This document shows, in pieces, positions 1-7,010 of a stretch of 10,627 nucleotides of DNA. Position 1 is the first letter of the stretch. Each line of letters starts with the position of its first letter. The position numbers were made by a program, and so were the translations under genes. The stretch is from positions 1-10,627 of the forward strand of contig CANPVI010000036.1 in NCBI GenBank assembly GCA_947581665.1, given 5' to 3'. Source of the DNA: an uncultured Atopobiaceae bacterium (GTDB lineage Bacteria; Actinomycetota; Coriobacteriia; Coriobacteriales; Atopobiaceae). The notes below the pieces were generated by a model. The model worked only from the letters and a program-made list of their open reading frames with translations. It searched no databases and was not told the DNA's origin.

Positions 1-581
1 CCGCACGACACGACGTTGTTCATCCAAAACATTTCCGGATGGTCGCACTGGAACGCCGCGATTGCCGCGAAGATCGTGCTCACGTACCTCGACGCATCGG
101 AGTAATAGCCGATCTCGCCGATGACGAGGGCGGTCTCACGCCCGTTCGTGACGATATTGCCCGCCCGGTAGCTGCTGTACGTGCTGTCGCTCCATGCGGG
201 GGAGAACGACGACCCGTCGATCAGAAAATCGTTGTAGCCGTCGTTGTCGCTGCCCTCGATGAACATGTTGTAGACGTCGTAACCCCACTGCGGCATGTTG
301 ATGCGATCGATCCATCGCTCATGCGTGCCCGGCGTGAGCGTGACGGAGCCCGAGGAGAGGCTCAGCAGGGAGGCGCTGTCGTCGGGGTTGCGAAGGTCGA
401 GGTCGTAGGGCCCGTTGAAATCGGAGTCCTGCGGCACCACGTCGGCGACGCCGGGATCGAGGGCGCGTGCGGGCGACGCGAGCGCAACGAGCGCGAAAGC
501 GGCGAGCAGCGCCGTGAGCAGGGCGAACCGCATGACGCGGCTGGGTGACTTCCGTGAGCGCGAGCTCCTCGGATGCGACAT
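1..581 (-). CDS. Secreted protein, N-terminal part, possibly transglutaminase-like (truncated by window edge)
   Basis: An open minus-strand frame runs from ATG 581 to the left edge without a stop, giving 193 residues. The start is chosen because GGAAGGA (588-594) lies 6 nt upstream; an in-frame ATG at 533 lacks such a site. Residues 1-16 are rich in Arg, Lys and Ser, residues 17-36 are hydrophobic, and an ARA signal-peptidase site falls at 38-40, so the product should be exported. The mature part is rich in Asp, Ser, Tyr and Asn, as in extracellular proteins. Residues 180-186 read DHPEMFW; from memory, similar DHPE-FW segments precede the catalytic core of bacterial transglutaminase-like surface proteins, but no catalytic Cys, His or Asp is visible here. 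Export is well supported; the family is a tentative inference. It is the last gene on this strand, separated from purL by about 790 bp of repeats. Confidence 0.8.
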   Translation of the reverse strand, partial: MSHPRSSRSRKSPSRVMRFALLTALLAAFALVALASPARALDPGVADVVPQDSDFNGPYDLDLRNPDDSASLLSLSSGSVTLTPGTHERWIDRINMPQWGYDVYNMFIEGSDNDGYNDFLIDGSSFSPAWSDSTYSSYRAGNIVTNGRETALVIGEIGYYSDASRYVSTIFAAIAAFQCDHPEMFWMNNVVSC

Positions 582-587
582 CGATGT

Positions 588-644
588 TCCTTCCGGGGTC
601 TTCTCGGATTTGCAAAAGATAGCGCCATGGTAGCGCGGCACGAA
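588..644 (-). promoter_or_regulatory. Candidate promoter and ribosome binding site of the secreted protein
   Basis: On the minus strand TATCTT (616-621) could be a -10 box, with TTCGTG (639-644) as a weak -35 at 17-nt spacing. The ribosome binding site GGAAGGA at 588-594 is clear. The -35 match is poor, so the promoter call is tentative. Confidence 0.3.
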
Positions 645-684
645 GCGAGCACCATGCAGCTCTCGGTGGTGGTAGAGGTGTTAT

Positions 685-1192
685 GGAGGGCCTTCGGCCG
701 GTAGTTTTGCTGCGTAGGGCCTTGCGCCGGTGGCGCGGAGGGCCTTGCGCCGGTAGCGCCACTGCGAAGGGCCTTCGGCCGTGTTCCGGAGCGCCTTCAG
801 CCGGTAGTTTTGCTGCCTAGCACCTTCTGCCGGTAGGCCATGTCGGTCACGTAGGGCCTTGTGCCGGTAAAACCGGGCGTGGAGGGGCTTCCGCCGGTAG
901 GGAAGCTGCTCTCTAGGTCCTTCGGCCGTTGCATCGCTACCGGCGGAAGCCCCTACGCGGCTCGACTACCGGCACAAGCGCCTACGGAACACGGCGCAAG
1001 GCCCTACGTGCCACGCCGGCCGGCACAAGGCCCTACGGAACACGGCGCAAGGGGCTACGTGACACGGCCACCGGAGCAAGGCCCTCCGCGCCAACGGCGG
1101 AAGGCTCTACGTGCCTACGGAACACGGCGCAAGGCCCTACGTGACATCACTACCGGCGGAAGGGCATCCGCGTCGCCGGCGGAGAGGCCTCC
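685..1192. repeat. Repeat array A: head-to-head arrays of GTAGGGCCTT(N)GCCGGTAG units
   Basis: About eight degenerate units on the left half read roughly GTAGGGCCTTNNGCCGGTAG (for example near 687, 713, 738, 767, 789, 817, 852 and 879). From about 938 the same unit appears reverse-complemented about ten times (for example CTACCGGCGGAAG at 938 and 1150, and CGGCGCAAGGCCCTACG near 994 and 1129). The orientation switches at about 934-938, so the whole block is a long imperfect inverted repeat with arms of roughly 250 bp. A second conserved piece, CCGTGTTCCG(G/T)AG, occurs at 778-790 and inverted at 981-993, 1032-1044 and 1116-1128. I see no coding gene here. Reading frames through the block are open only because the unit is GC-rich and repetitive. 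Its function is unknown. Confidence 0.85.
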
Positions 1193-1248
1193 ATTCCACC
1201 CTTACGCCCTGAATCACGTTTTCGGTGCATCTCTACTACCTCATTTCG
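1193..1248. other. Unassigned spacer between array A and the inverted repeat
   Basis: Short AT-richer stretch with no gene, no clear repeat unit and no convincing promoter. It contains CCCTGAA near 1207, a piece also present in inverted form in the 26-bp tandem units at 1291-1367, and may be a decayed unit of that family. Confidence 0.3.
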
Positions 1249-1303
1249 GCCGCGGACCCACTTTTCCGGTGCACTCGTGCACCGGAAAAAGTGGGTCCGC
1301 GGC
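1249..1303. repeat. 26-bp near-perfect inverted repeat downstream of purL (possible terminator)
   Basis: The left arm 1249-1274 is the reverse complement of 1277-1303, with a 2-nt centre and one extra A in the right arm. Each arm carries GCCGCGGACCCAC and CCGGTGCAC. Lying about 70 bp after the purL stop, it could end the pur transcript or block convergent read-through. Neither side has a proper T-run after the stem, so it is not a textbook intrinsic terminator. The right arm doubles as the first tandem unit that follows, suggesting the palindrome arose from two facing copies of one repeat. Confidence 0.8.
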
Positions 1304-1367
1304 TTAAAAGTTCAGGGTGGGTCCACGGCCTATAAGTTCGGAGTGGGTCCAGGGCGGAAAGCTCGCA
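1291..1367. repeat. Three tandem 26-bp units GTGGGTCC(G/A)(C/G)GGC...
   Basis: Units begin at 1291, 1317 and 1343, each opening with GTGGGTCC then CGCGGC, ACGGC-type or AGGGC-type sequence, followed by an AT-richer tail such as TTAAAAGTTCAGG or CTATAAGTTCGGA. The third is the most diverged and ends 6 bp from the purL stop. The reverse complement of the core, GCCGCGGACCC, matches the tandem repeat at 10563-10627. Confidence 0.75.
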
Positions 1368-1373
1368 GTGTGG

Positions 1374-3827
1374 CTACAGCGCGGCTCCGTCGTCGGCGGG
1401 ATCGTTCTCGATGACGCCGTCGGCGCCCGAGGTGCCGGCGTGCTCTCCCGCGAGCAGGCGCTCGATCGAGTGGTCGTAGAGGTCCGCTGCGCGCTCCACG
1501 GGAACGTCGAGGTAGACGGTGCCGCTCTCGTCAAGCACGGTCACGTTGTGCCCACGCACGCGGCCGATGCCGTCGTAGGCGATGCCCGCCTCGTCGAGGA
1601 TGTCCGCCACCACGTCCGCGTCATCCGGGCTCACCGTGAGGATCACGCGGCTCTGCGTCTCGGAGAAGAGCGACGCCACCGGGCTCAGCTCGTCGTCGAG
1701 CGTCACCATGCAGCCGTGGCCGCCCGCGATGCAGCACTCGGCGAGCGCCACCGCGAGGCCGCCCTCGGAGCAGTCGTGGGCGCTCTTCGCGTAGCCCTCG
1801 CGGATGAGGCGGATGGTCGCCGCCTCGACTCCGTGCTCGAGCTCGAAGTCCACCTTCGGCGGGCGTCCGCCCGTGACGCCGTGGCAGGTGGCGAGGTACT
1901 GCGACGCGCCGAGCTCGTCGGCCGTCTCGCCGAGGAGCACGATGATGTCGCCCTCGTGCTCGAAGCCCATCGTGGCGTGCACGCGGTAGTCCGGCATCGT
2001 GCCCACCATGCCCACCATGGGCGTCGGCCAGATGGCCTGCCCGAAGCTCTCGTTGTAGAGGCTCACGTTGCCGCCGGTGACGGGCGTGCCCATCTCGCGG
2101 CACGCCTCGGCGAGCCCCTCGATGGCCTCGCGGAACACGTAGAACACCTCGGGCTTATCGGGGTTGCCGAAGTTCAGGCAGTTCGTGATGGCGGTAGGCG
2201 TGGCGCCCGTGCAGGCCACGTTGCGCGCACCCTCGATGAGCGCGATCTTCGCGCCCTCGCTCGGGTCCACATGGCAGTAGCGCGAGTTGCAGTCGGTGGA
2301 AACGGCCACGCCGATCGAGCTCACCGGCCCGCGCCCCGGCATGCCCACGCGCAGCACCGCTGCGTCGGCCTCGCCCGGAAGCACCGCCGTGCCGTCCTGC
2401 ACCTGGTAGTCGTACTGCTCGTAGATCCAGCGCTTGGAGGCGATGTTCGGCTCGGCCATGAGCTCGAGGAACGCCCTCTCGAGCCCCTCGCGCGCGCTCG
2501 GATGCTCGAGGCTCGCGGGGTCGAAGCCCTGCAGCTCGTCGAGGTAGGCCGGGCGCTCGTAGGCGGGCGAGTAGCGCGGTGCATCGTCCGCGAGCTTGGC
2601 TGCGGGGATGTCCGCCACGATCTCGCCGTGCTGGCGGATGACGAAGCGACGGGTGTCCGTCACCTCGCCGATCACCGTGCAGAGCACGCCCCAGCGCGCG
2701 CACGTGGCCTGCACCTCGGCGAGGTTCTCCGGCGTGACGACGGCGAGCATGCGCTCTTGGCTCTCGCTCGCCATGATCTCCGCCGGCGTCATCTCCGGCT
2801 CGCGCTGCGGCACGCGATCGACCTCGATGTCGAGGCCCACGCCGCCCGAGCTCGCCATCTCCGACGCCGCGGAGGAGATGCCCGCCGCGCCGAGGTCTCC
2901 GAGTGCCACGAAGAGCCCGCGGTGCAGGAGCTCGAGGCACACCTCCACGAGGAGCTTCTCCTCGAATGGGTCGCCCACCTGCACGGCCGGGCGCTTGTTC
3001 TCGGCCGCCTCGTCGAACTCCTGGGAGGCGAGCGTCGAGGCGCCGCCGATGCCGTCGCGCCCGGTGGTGGAACCGAAGAGCACGAGGTGGTTGCCCACGC
3101 CCGCACCGGCGCCGGTCTGGAGGTCCTCCACGCGCATGAGCCCGAGGCACATGACGTCGATGAGGCAGTTGCCCTCGTAGCAGTCGTCGAAGTAGATCTC
3201 ACCGCCCACCGTGGGCACGCCGAGGCAGTTGCCGTAGCCGCCGATGCCGGCCACCGCGCCGTCGAGCAGGTAGCGCTGGCGCGGCTTCGCAAGCGAGCCG
3301 AAGCGAAGCGAGTTCAGGCTCGCCACCGGCCGCGCGCCCATCGCGAAGATGTCGCGCACGATGCCGCCCACGCCCGTCGCCGCGCCCTGGTAGGGCTCGA
3401 TCGCGGAGGGGTGGTTGTGGCTCTCGGCCTTGAACGAGAGCGCCCAGCCGTCGCCGAGGCCGATGACGCCGGCGTTCTCGCCGGGACCCTGCATCACGCA
3501 CGCGCCCTCGGTGGGGAACTTCTTGAGCTCGTTCTTCGAGTGCTTGTAGCCGCAGTGCTCGGACCACATGAGCGAGTAGATGGTGAGCTCGGTGAGCGAG
3601 GGCACGCGGCCCTGGCAGGTGCACACCATCTCGTATTCGTCGAGCGTGAGGCCGAGGTCCTGGGCGATCTTCGGCGCCTTTTCGGGGTCGAGGAGCTCGG
3701 GCATTCCCACGGGCGCCGGGTCGTTCTCGTTGGCGAGATCCGCGGCGTTGGTCACCTTCATGGCGGGGATGGAGGCCTTGTCGTCTGGCATGTCTACCTC
3801 GAGTTTCTCGTGAGTGAGATCAGTCAT
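1374..3827 (-). CDS. purL: Phosphoribosylformylglycinamidine synthase, large subunit
   Basis: Catalytic synthetase subunit of FGAM synthase. It uses ATP and ammonia delivered by PurQ to convert FGAR to FGAM in cytosolic de novo purine synthesis. The 817 residues fit the small, Bacillus-type PurL that works with separate PurS and PurQ, slightly longer because of a divergent N terminus and an acidic tail. Visible motifs are MWSEHCGYK at 87-95 (with the conserved His 91), ESHNHPSAIEPYQGAATGVGG from 135, TGRDGIGGAS, GAAGISSAASEMAS, NCLNFGNPDKPE, GGNVSLYNES, AHDCSEGGLAVALAE and LFSETQSR, covering both AIRS-like halves. It begins 15 nt after the purQ stop. The ATG at 3827 has no good Shine-Dalgarno. 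The in-frame ATG at 3791 (residue 13) has GAGG 5 nt upstream and may be the true start. It is the last gene of the operon. Confidence 0.97.
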   Translation of the reverse strand: MTDLTHEKLEVDMPDDKASIPAMKVTNAADLANENDPAPVGMPELLDPEKAPKIAQDLGLTLDEYEMVCTCQGRVPSLTELTIYSLMWSEHCGYKHSKNELKKFPTEGACVMQGPGENAGVIGLGDGWALSFKAESHNHPSAIEPYQGAATGVGGIVRDIFAMGARPVASLNSLRFGSLAKPRQRYLLDGAVAGIGGYGNCLGVPTVGGEIYFDDCYEGNCLIDVMCLGLMRVEDLQTGAGAGVGNHLVLFGSTTGRDGIGGASTLASQEFDEAAENKRPAVQVGDPFEEKLLVEVCLELLHRGLFVALGDLGAAGISSAASEMASSGGVGLDIEVDRVPQREPEMTPAEIMASESQERMLAVVTPENLAEVQATCARWGVLCTVIGEVTDTRRFVIRQHGEIVADIPAAKLADDAPRYSPAYERPAYLDELQGFDPASLEHPSAREGLERAFLELMAEPNIASKRWIYEQYDYQVQDGTAVLPGEADAAVLRVGMPGRGPVSSIGVAVSTDCNSRYCHVDPSEGAKIALIEGARNVACTGATPTAITNCLNFGNPDKPEVFYVFREAIEGLAEACREMGTPVTGGNVSLYNESFGQAIWPTPMVGMVGTMPDYRVHATMGFEHEGDIIVLLGETADELGASQYLATCHGVTGGRPPKVDFELEHGVEAATIRLIREGYAKSAHDCSEGGLAVALAECCIAGGHGCMVTLDDELSPVASLFSETQSRVILTVSPDDADVVADILDEAGIAYDGIGRVRGHNVTVLDESGTVYLDVPVERAADLYDHSIERLLAGEHAGTSGADGVIENDPADDGAAL

Positions 3828-3842
3828 TCGGAGGCGCCGGCG

Positions 3843-4538
3843 CTAGGCGCTCGCGCCCACCCGCTTGGCGATCGCGGTGAAGAAGGCGCTCCCCACGCGC
3901 GAGCCGTTCACGCCGTCGGTCACGCGCTCCGGGTGCGGCATGAGGCCGAAGACGTTGCCCGCCTCGTTGCAGATGCCCGCGATGTCGTGGAGCGAGCCGT
4001 TCGGCGCCGTCTCGCCTGGCACCACCGTGCCGTCGGGCCTGCAATAGCGCACCACCACGCGGCCGGTGGCCTCGAGCTCGGCGAGCGTGGTCTCGTCTGC
4101 GTAGTAGCTGCCCTCGTTGTGCGCCACGGGCACGTCCACCACGGTGCCCGGCGCGAGGTCGAGCCACTGGCAGACGCTCTCCTCCACGCGCAGCGGCACG
4201 CTCTTGCAGATGAACTTCAGGCCCTTGTTGCGCACGAGCGCGCCCGGAAGCAGGCCCGCCTCGCAGAGCACCTGAAAGCCATTGCAGATGCCGATCACCG
4301 GCAGGCCATGGCCCGCCTCCTCCACCACCGATTCCATGATGGGGCTGAAGCGCGAGATGGCGCCGCAGCGCAGGTAGTCGCCGTAGGAGAAGCCACCGGG
4401 CAAGACGATCGCATCGAAGCCGACGACGCTCGTCTCCTGGTGCCACAGGAAATCCGCGCGATACCCGAGGTACTGCAGCGCGCGCACCACGTCCTGGTCG
4501 CAGTTTGAACCGGGGAACTGCACGACGCCAAAGCGCAT
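3843..4538 (-). CDS. purQ: Phosphoribosylformylglycinamidine synthase, glutaminase subunit
   Basis: Class I glutamine amidotransferase that hydrolyses glutamine and channels ammonia to PurL. At 231 residues it matches the usual small PurQ length. The catalytic triad is visible: nucleophile Cys85 in VIGICNGFQVL, and His202 and Glu204 in LMPHPERV. FPGSNCDQD at 8-16 and LPGGFSYGDYLRCGAI at 46-61 are PurQ signatures. The start at ATG 4538 is chosen over the longer in-frame ATG at 4595 because a strong GGAGG (4545-4549) lies 6 nt before it and the protein begins with the conserved MRFGVVQFPGS. It lies between purS (87 nt upstream) and purL (15 nt downstream), so the three FGAM synthase subunits are consecutive. 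Confidence 0.97.
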   Translation of the reverse strand: MRFGVVQFPGSNCDQDVVRALQYLGYRADFLWHQETSVVGFDAIVLPGGFSYGDYLRCGAISRFSPIMESVVEEAGHGLPVIGICNGFQVLCEAGLLPGALVRNKGLKFICKSVPLRVEESVCQWLDLAPGTVVDVPVAHNEGSYYADETTLAELEATGRVVVRYCRPDGTVVPGETAPNGSLHDIAGICNEAGNVFGLMPHPERVTDGVNGSRVGSAFFTAIAKRVGASA

Positions 4539-4563
4539 GCTCTTCCTCCCTCTCTCTGCCGTG

Positions 4564-4584
4564 CGACGCCTCGAAGGGGCGTCG
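4564..4584. other. Small hairpin in the purS-purQ intergenic gap
   Basis: CGACGCC (4564-4570) pairs with GGCGTCG (4578-4584) across a 7-nt loop. There is no following T-run on the minus strand, so it is not an obvious terminator. It may influence relative expression or mRNA stability between purS and purQ, but this is a guess. Confidence 0.35.
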
Positions 4585-4625
4585 GGGCCGCTCAAAAGCC
4601 AACTAAGCCGCTCAGGTGCGCGGGC

Positions 4626-4865
4626 CTAGTCCTCGTGCACCGTGACGGCGAAGTCCTCGATCACCGGGTTCGCGAGGAGACGCTGGCACATCTCCTCCAC
4701 CTGCTCGCCGGTGACGCTGTCCTCCGCCGTGAGCTGGATGAACTTGCCGATGCGCACGCCCGTCACACCGGTGTAGCCGAGGTTCGCGAGCGCGTGGAGC
4801 GAGTTCTCGCCGGCGGGGTCGTGGATGCCCTCCTTGCCGGTCACGTGGATCTCAAAGTGCTTCAT
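4626..4865 (-). CDS. purS: Phosphoribosylformylglycinamidine synthase subunit PurS
   Basis: Small structural subunit that bridges PurL and PurQ in the FGAM synthase complex and is needed for ammonia transfer. The 79 residues fit the family's usual 80 or so. Typical features are the first beta strand HFEIHVTGKEGIHDPAG, the LGYTGVTGVRIGKFIQL segment at about 30-46 and the C-terminal LLANPVIEDF. The start at ATG 4865 is set by GGGAGG at 4870-4875, 4 nt upstream; a longer frame to 5015 exists but its Arg/Pro-rich extension is just intergenic DNA. The presence of purS agrees with the short PurL and separate PurQ here. It follows the membrane protein gene by 103 nt, enough room for an internal promoter, though I see no convincing one. 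Confidence 0.96.
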   Translation of the reverse strand: MKHFEIHVTGKEGIHDPAGENSLHALANLGYTGVTGVRIGKFIQLTAEDSVTGEQVEEMCQRLLANPVIEDFAVTVHED

Positions 4866-4968
4866 GGTTCCTCCCGGGTTCTGGGCGAATAGGCAACGTG
4901 CGAGGTCGCGCGGGTGGCGTGGCAGGTGCCGGGGCGCAGGGCCCGGCCCGCGGCGCGAGCGCGAGGCG

Positions 4969-5700
4969 CTAGATGTTCTGCATCTTCTTGCCGCGCCCGC
5001 GCTTCTTCGTGTCACGCAGGGCGGAGGCGGGGTTCAGCTTCTCGACGTCCGGCGCCGTCGCGGAGGCGCCCGTGGCCTTCGAGCTCGAGGAGCTCACGGT
5101 GCTCACGCGGTCATTCGGCACGGGACGCCCGCGCTTCGCCGCCTTCAGCGCCTTCTTGGCCTGCTCCTCCTCGTAGTCCTCGTCGATGATCTCCTGCTGG
5201 CGCTTGCGGTTCATGGCCGCCACCATCGCGTCGCTGTCGCGGCGTATCGGGCGGATCTTCACCCAGTCCCAGATGAAGCCGCCGATGATGAACACGTAGG
5301 CGAAGATGAGCGAGATGAGGCCCGGCGTGCCGGAGACGCCCTGGAGCGCCGCGAAGAAGATCCACGCGAGCGCCGTGCAGGCGAGGCCCGCGCCGAGGAG
5401 CGCCCACCAGATCCTGCGCCGGCGCCTATAGACCGGGTCGTGCGACATGAGGATGTTCGAAGCGGCGGCGATGCGGTCGTTCTCCGCGCGGTCTTTGCGG
5501 CGCTGCTCCTTCTTCTCCTCCTTGGTCATGTGCTCGTAGCTCTTCTTGGCGTGGCCGCCGCGCACCTGCACGACGTGCACGGAGGACGCGCTCTCGCGGG
5601 CGGGCTTGGCGCGGCTTGCGCCCTTACGGGTGTAGCCGCCACTCTCCTGGCCTGAGGCGCGCTTCATGGAGCGATCGTTCGTGGGATTTCTCTGGGTCAT
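4969..5700 (-). CDS. Two-helix membrane protein of unknown function inside the pur operon
   Basis: The family is not recognised. The 243 residues consist of a charged, Ser/Lys/Arg-rich N-terminal region (1-96), including a Lys/Glu-rich helix at about 57-75, then two hydrophobic segments at about 97-119 (IWWALLGAGLACTALAWIFF) and 126-147 (LISLIFAYVFIIGGFIWDWV). An acidic then basic helix follows at 165-192 (EIIDEDYEEEQ then KKALKAAKRG), and a Ser-rich basic tail ends KKRGRGKK. The RRRRR run just before helix 1 and KIRPIRR just after helix 2 suggest both termini are cytoplasmic. The ATG at 5700 has CGGAG 5 nt upstream. It starts 21 nt after the preceding ORF and is followed by purS, so it is probably co-transcribed with purine genes. 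It could be an unrelated housekeeping protein or a membrane anchor; nothing in it is enzymatic. Confidence 0.88.
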   Translation of the reverse strand: MTQRNPTNDRSMKRASGQESGGYTRKGASRAKPARESASSVHVVQVRGGHAKKSYEHMTKEEKKEQRRKDRAENDRIAAASNILMSHDPVYRRRRRIWWALLGAGLACTALAWIFFAALQGVSGTPGLISLIFAYVFIIGGFIWDWVKIRPIRRDSDAMVAAMNRKRQQEIIDEDYEEEQAKKALKAAKRGRPVPNDRVSTVSSSSSKATGASATAPDVEKLNPASALRDTKKRGRGKKMQNI

Positions 5701-5721
5701 GGAAACTCCGAAGTCAGCCGG

Positions 5722-6090
5722 CTACTTCGAGCGGACCGGGTTGGGGGTGGGATCGGTGGCGGGACCGTGGTGGCTCACGACGGGTAGGCCGAGCACGCGG
5801 CTCACCATCTCGGAGAGCGCGGGGTCGGCGCCGTGGCCGGCGTTGCCGAGAAGGTGTGTGGACACCTCGGGGAGCAGCGCGTGGATGGCCTCGGCGCTCG
5901 CCGGGTCGAGGCCACCGGGGAATCGTTCAGCGGGGCTCGCGCCCGCGGTTTTGCCGTGGGAGGGGCGCAGGTGATGGCCATGGCGAAGTGGCGGCCGCGC
6001 ACTCGCGCGCCCGTGCTCGCGGCGTGAGAGCTCCCACGCGCGCGCCTCGTCCGCGTACTCAAGCCACACGACCCCGGAGCGCCGCGTCAT
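5722..6090 (-). CDS. Unknown 122-residue protein translationally coupled to purC
   Basis: The family is not recognised. The ATG (6090-6088) overlaps the purC TGA in an ATGA junction, and GGAGG (6098-6102), inside the purC 3' end, sits 7 nt upstream. This is a strong sign of genuine coupled translation. The N terminus (MTRRSGVVWLEYADEARAWE) looks like an ordered strand and helix. Residues 29-60 are rich in His, Arg and Gly and of low quality. Residues 61-110 (LDPASAEAIHALLPEVSTHL onward) look helical and His-rich, ending LPVVSHHG before a Pro-rich tail. No signal peptide or membrane helix is seen. The poor middle could reflect a decayed or frameshifted gene; a competing frame there reads GRHFAMAITCAPPTAKP. 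It is followed after 21 nt by the membrane protein gene. Confidence 0.68.
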   Translation of the reverse strand: MTRRSGVVWLEYADEARAWELSRREHGRASARPPLRHGHHLRPSHGKTAGASPAERFPGGLDPASAEAIHALLPEVSTHLLGNAGHGADPALSEMVSRVLGLPVVSHHGPATDPTPNPVRSK

Positions 6091-7010
6091 GAGCGCGCCT
6101 CCAGGCCGGTGGCCAGCACCGAGCGCGGCTGCCCGGTGATCTTCTCGAAGGCCTCGGCGTAGCGCGCCGAAGTGCCCGAGATCACGTCCTCGGGCAGGTG
6201 GGGCGGCTCGCCCTCGAAGTCCCAGTGGGCCTTCAGCCAGTCGCGCACGAACTGCTTGTCGAAGGACGGCTGCACGCGGCCCGGCTCGTAGCCCTCGGCG
6301 GGCCAGAAGCGCGAGGAATCCGGCGTGAGCGCCTCGTCGATGAGGGTGACGCGACCGTCGATGACGCCGAACTCGAACTTCGTGTCCGCGATGATGACGC
6401 CGCGGCTCGCCGCGTAGTCCGCCGCCTCGGCGTAGAGCGAGAGCGAGAGCGCGCGGATCTCCTCCGCGAGCTCGAGGCCCACGATCTCCGCGCAGCGCTC
6501 GAACGAGATGTTCTCGTCGTGCTCGCCCTGCTCGGCCTTGGTGGAGGGGGTGAAGAGCGGCTCGGGGAGCTTCGAGGCCTCGGTGAGACCCGGCGGGAGC
6601 TCGATGCCGCAGACGGTGCGGTCGCGATCGTAGGACGCCTTGCCGCTGCCGGTGAGGTAGCCGCGCACGATGCACTCGATGGGGATGGGCTGGGCCTTCC
6701 TCACGAGCATCGCGCGACCGGCGAGCCACTCGGCGCTCTCGGCGAACTCCGCGGGGAAGTTCGCGGGGTCCATGGAGAGCATGTGGTTCGGCACAAGGCC
6801 GGCGAACTTCTCGAACCAGAACGCGGAGATGCGGGTGAGCACCTCGCCCTTGCCGGGGATGAGGTCCGGGAGGATGAAGTCGAACGCGCTGATGCGGTCC
6901 GTGGCCACCATGAGGAGGACGTCGCCGCAGTCGTAGATGTCGCGCACCTTGCCGGAAGCGTCCGGGCGGCGCGCGCCCGCCTGATCTTGCGTGATCTCAC
7001 TCGAACCCAC
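6087..7010 (-). CDS. purC: Phosphoribosylaminoimidazole-succinocarboxamide synthase (SAICAR synthetase)
   Basis: Cytosolic ligase that joins CAIR and aspartate with ATP to form SAICAR in purine synthesis. The 307 residues correspond to the long, yeast ADE1-like form, rather than the ~240-residue form of many other bacteria. Visible motifs are GKVRDIYDCGD at 20-30 (nucleotide-binding loop), TDRISAFDFILPDLIPGKG from 38, IECIVRGYLTGSGKASY from 111, ADTKFEFGVIDG at 208-219 and LIDEALTPDSSRFW at 223-236. The start is taken as GTG 7010, because GGAGGG (7016-7021) lies 5-6 nt upstream and the conserved core begins about 20 residues later. A longer in-frame ATG at 7190 would add an unlikely Arg-rich leader. 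It is the first gene of the pur operon, and its stop overlaps the next start. Confidence 0.96.
   Translation of the reverse strand: MGSSEITQDQAGARRPDASGKVRDIYDCGDVLLMVATDRISAFDFILPDLIPGKGEVLTRISAFWFEKFAGLVPNHMLSMDPANFPAEFAESAEWLAGRAMLVRKAQPIPIECIVRGYLTGSGKASYDRDRTVCGIELPPGLTEASKLPEPLFTPSTKAEQGEHDENISFERCAEIVGLELAEEIRALSLSLYAEAADYAASRGVIIADTKFEFGVIDGRVTLIDEALTPDSSRFWPAEGYEPGRVQPSFDKQFVRDWLKAHWDFEGEPPHLPEDVISGTSARYAEAFEKITGQPRSVLATGLEARS

Noticed and set aside
39..548. Plus-strand open frame at the left edge
   Set aside because: It lies opposite the secreted-protein gene, which has a ribosome binding site and signal peptide; the plus-strand product is an Arg/Ala/Val-rich shadow.
861..1307. Plus-strand open frame across array A
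   Set aside because: Its protein repeats only because the DNA unit repeats (EGPT/TTG-type motifs); it has no ribosome binding site and would cross the orientation switch.
1317..4508. Very long plus-strand open frame (1063 codons) opposite purL and purQ
   Set aside because: It is antisense to two clearly conserved genes, its His/Val/Ala/Arg-rich product is typical of a GC-rich shadow frame, and it has no recognisable domain.
5802..6062. Alternative minus-strand frame inside the purC-coupled ORF
   Set aside because: It lacks a ribosome binding site and coupling, and its Ser/Arg/Pro/Thr-rich product looks like a shadow, though a frameshift between the two frames cannot be excluded.
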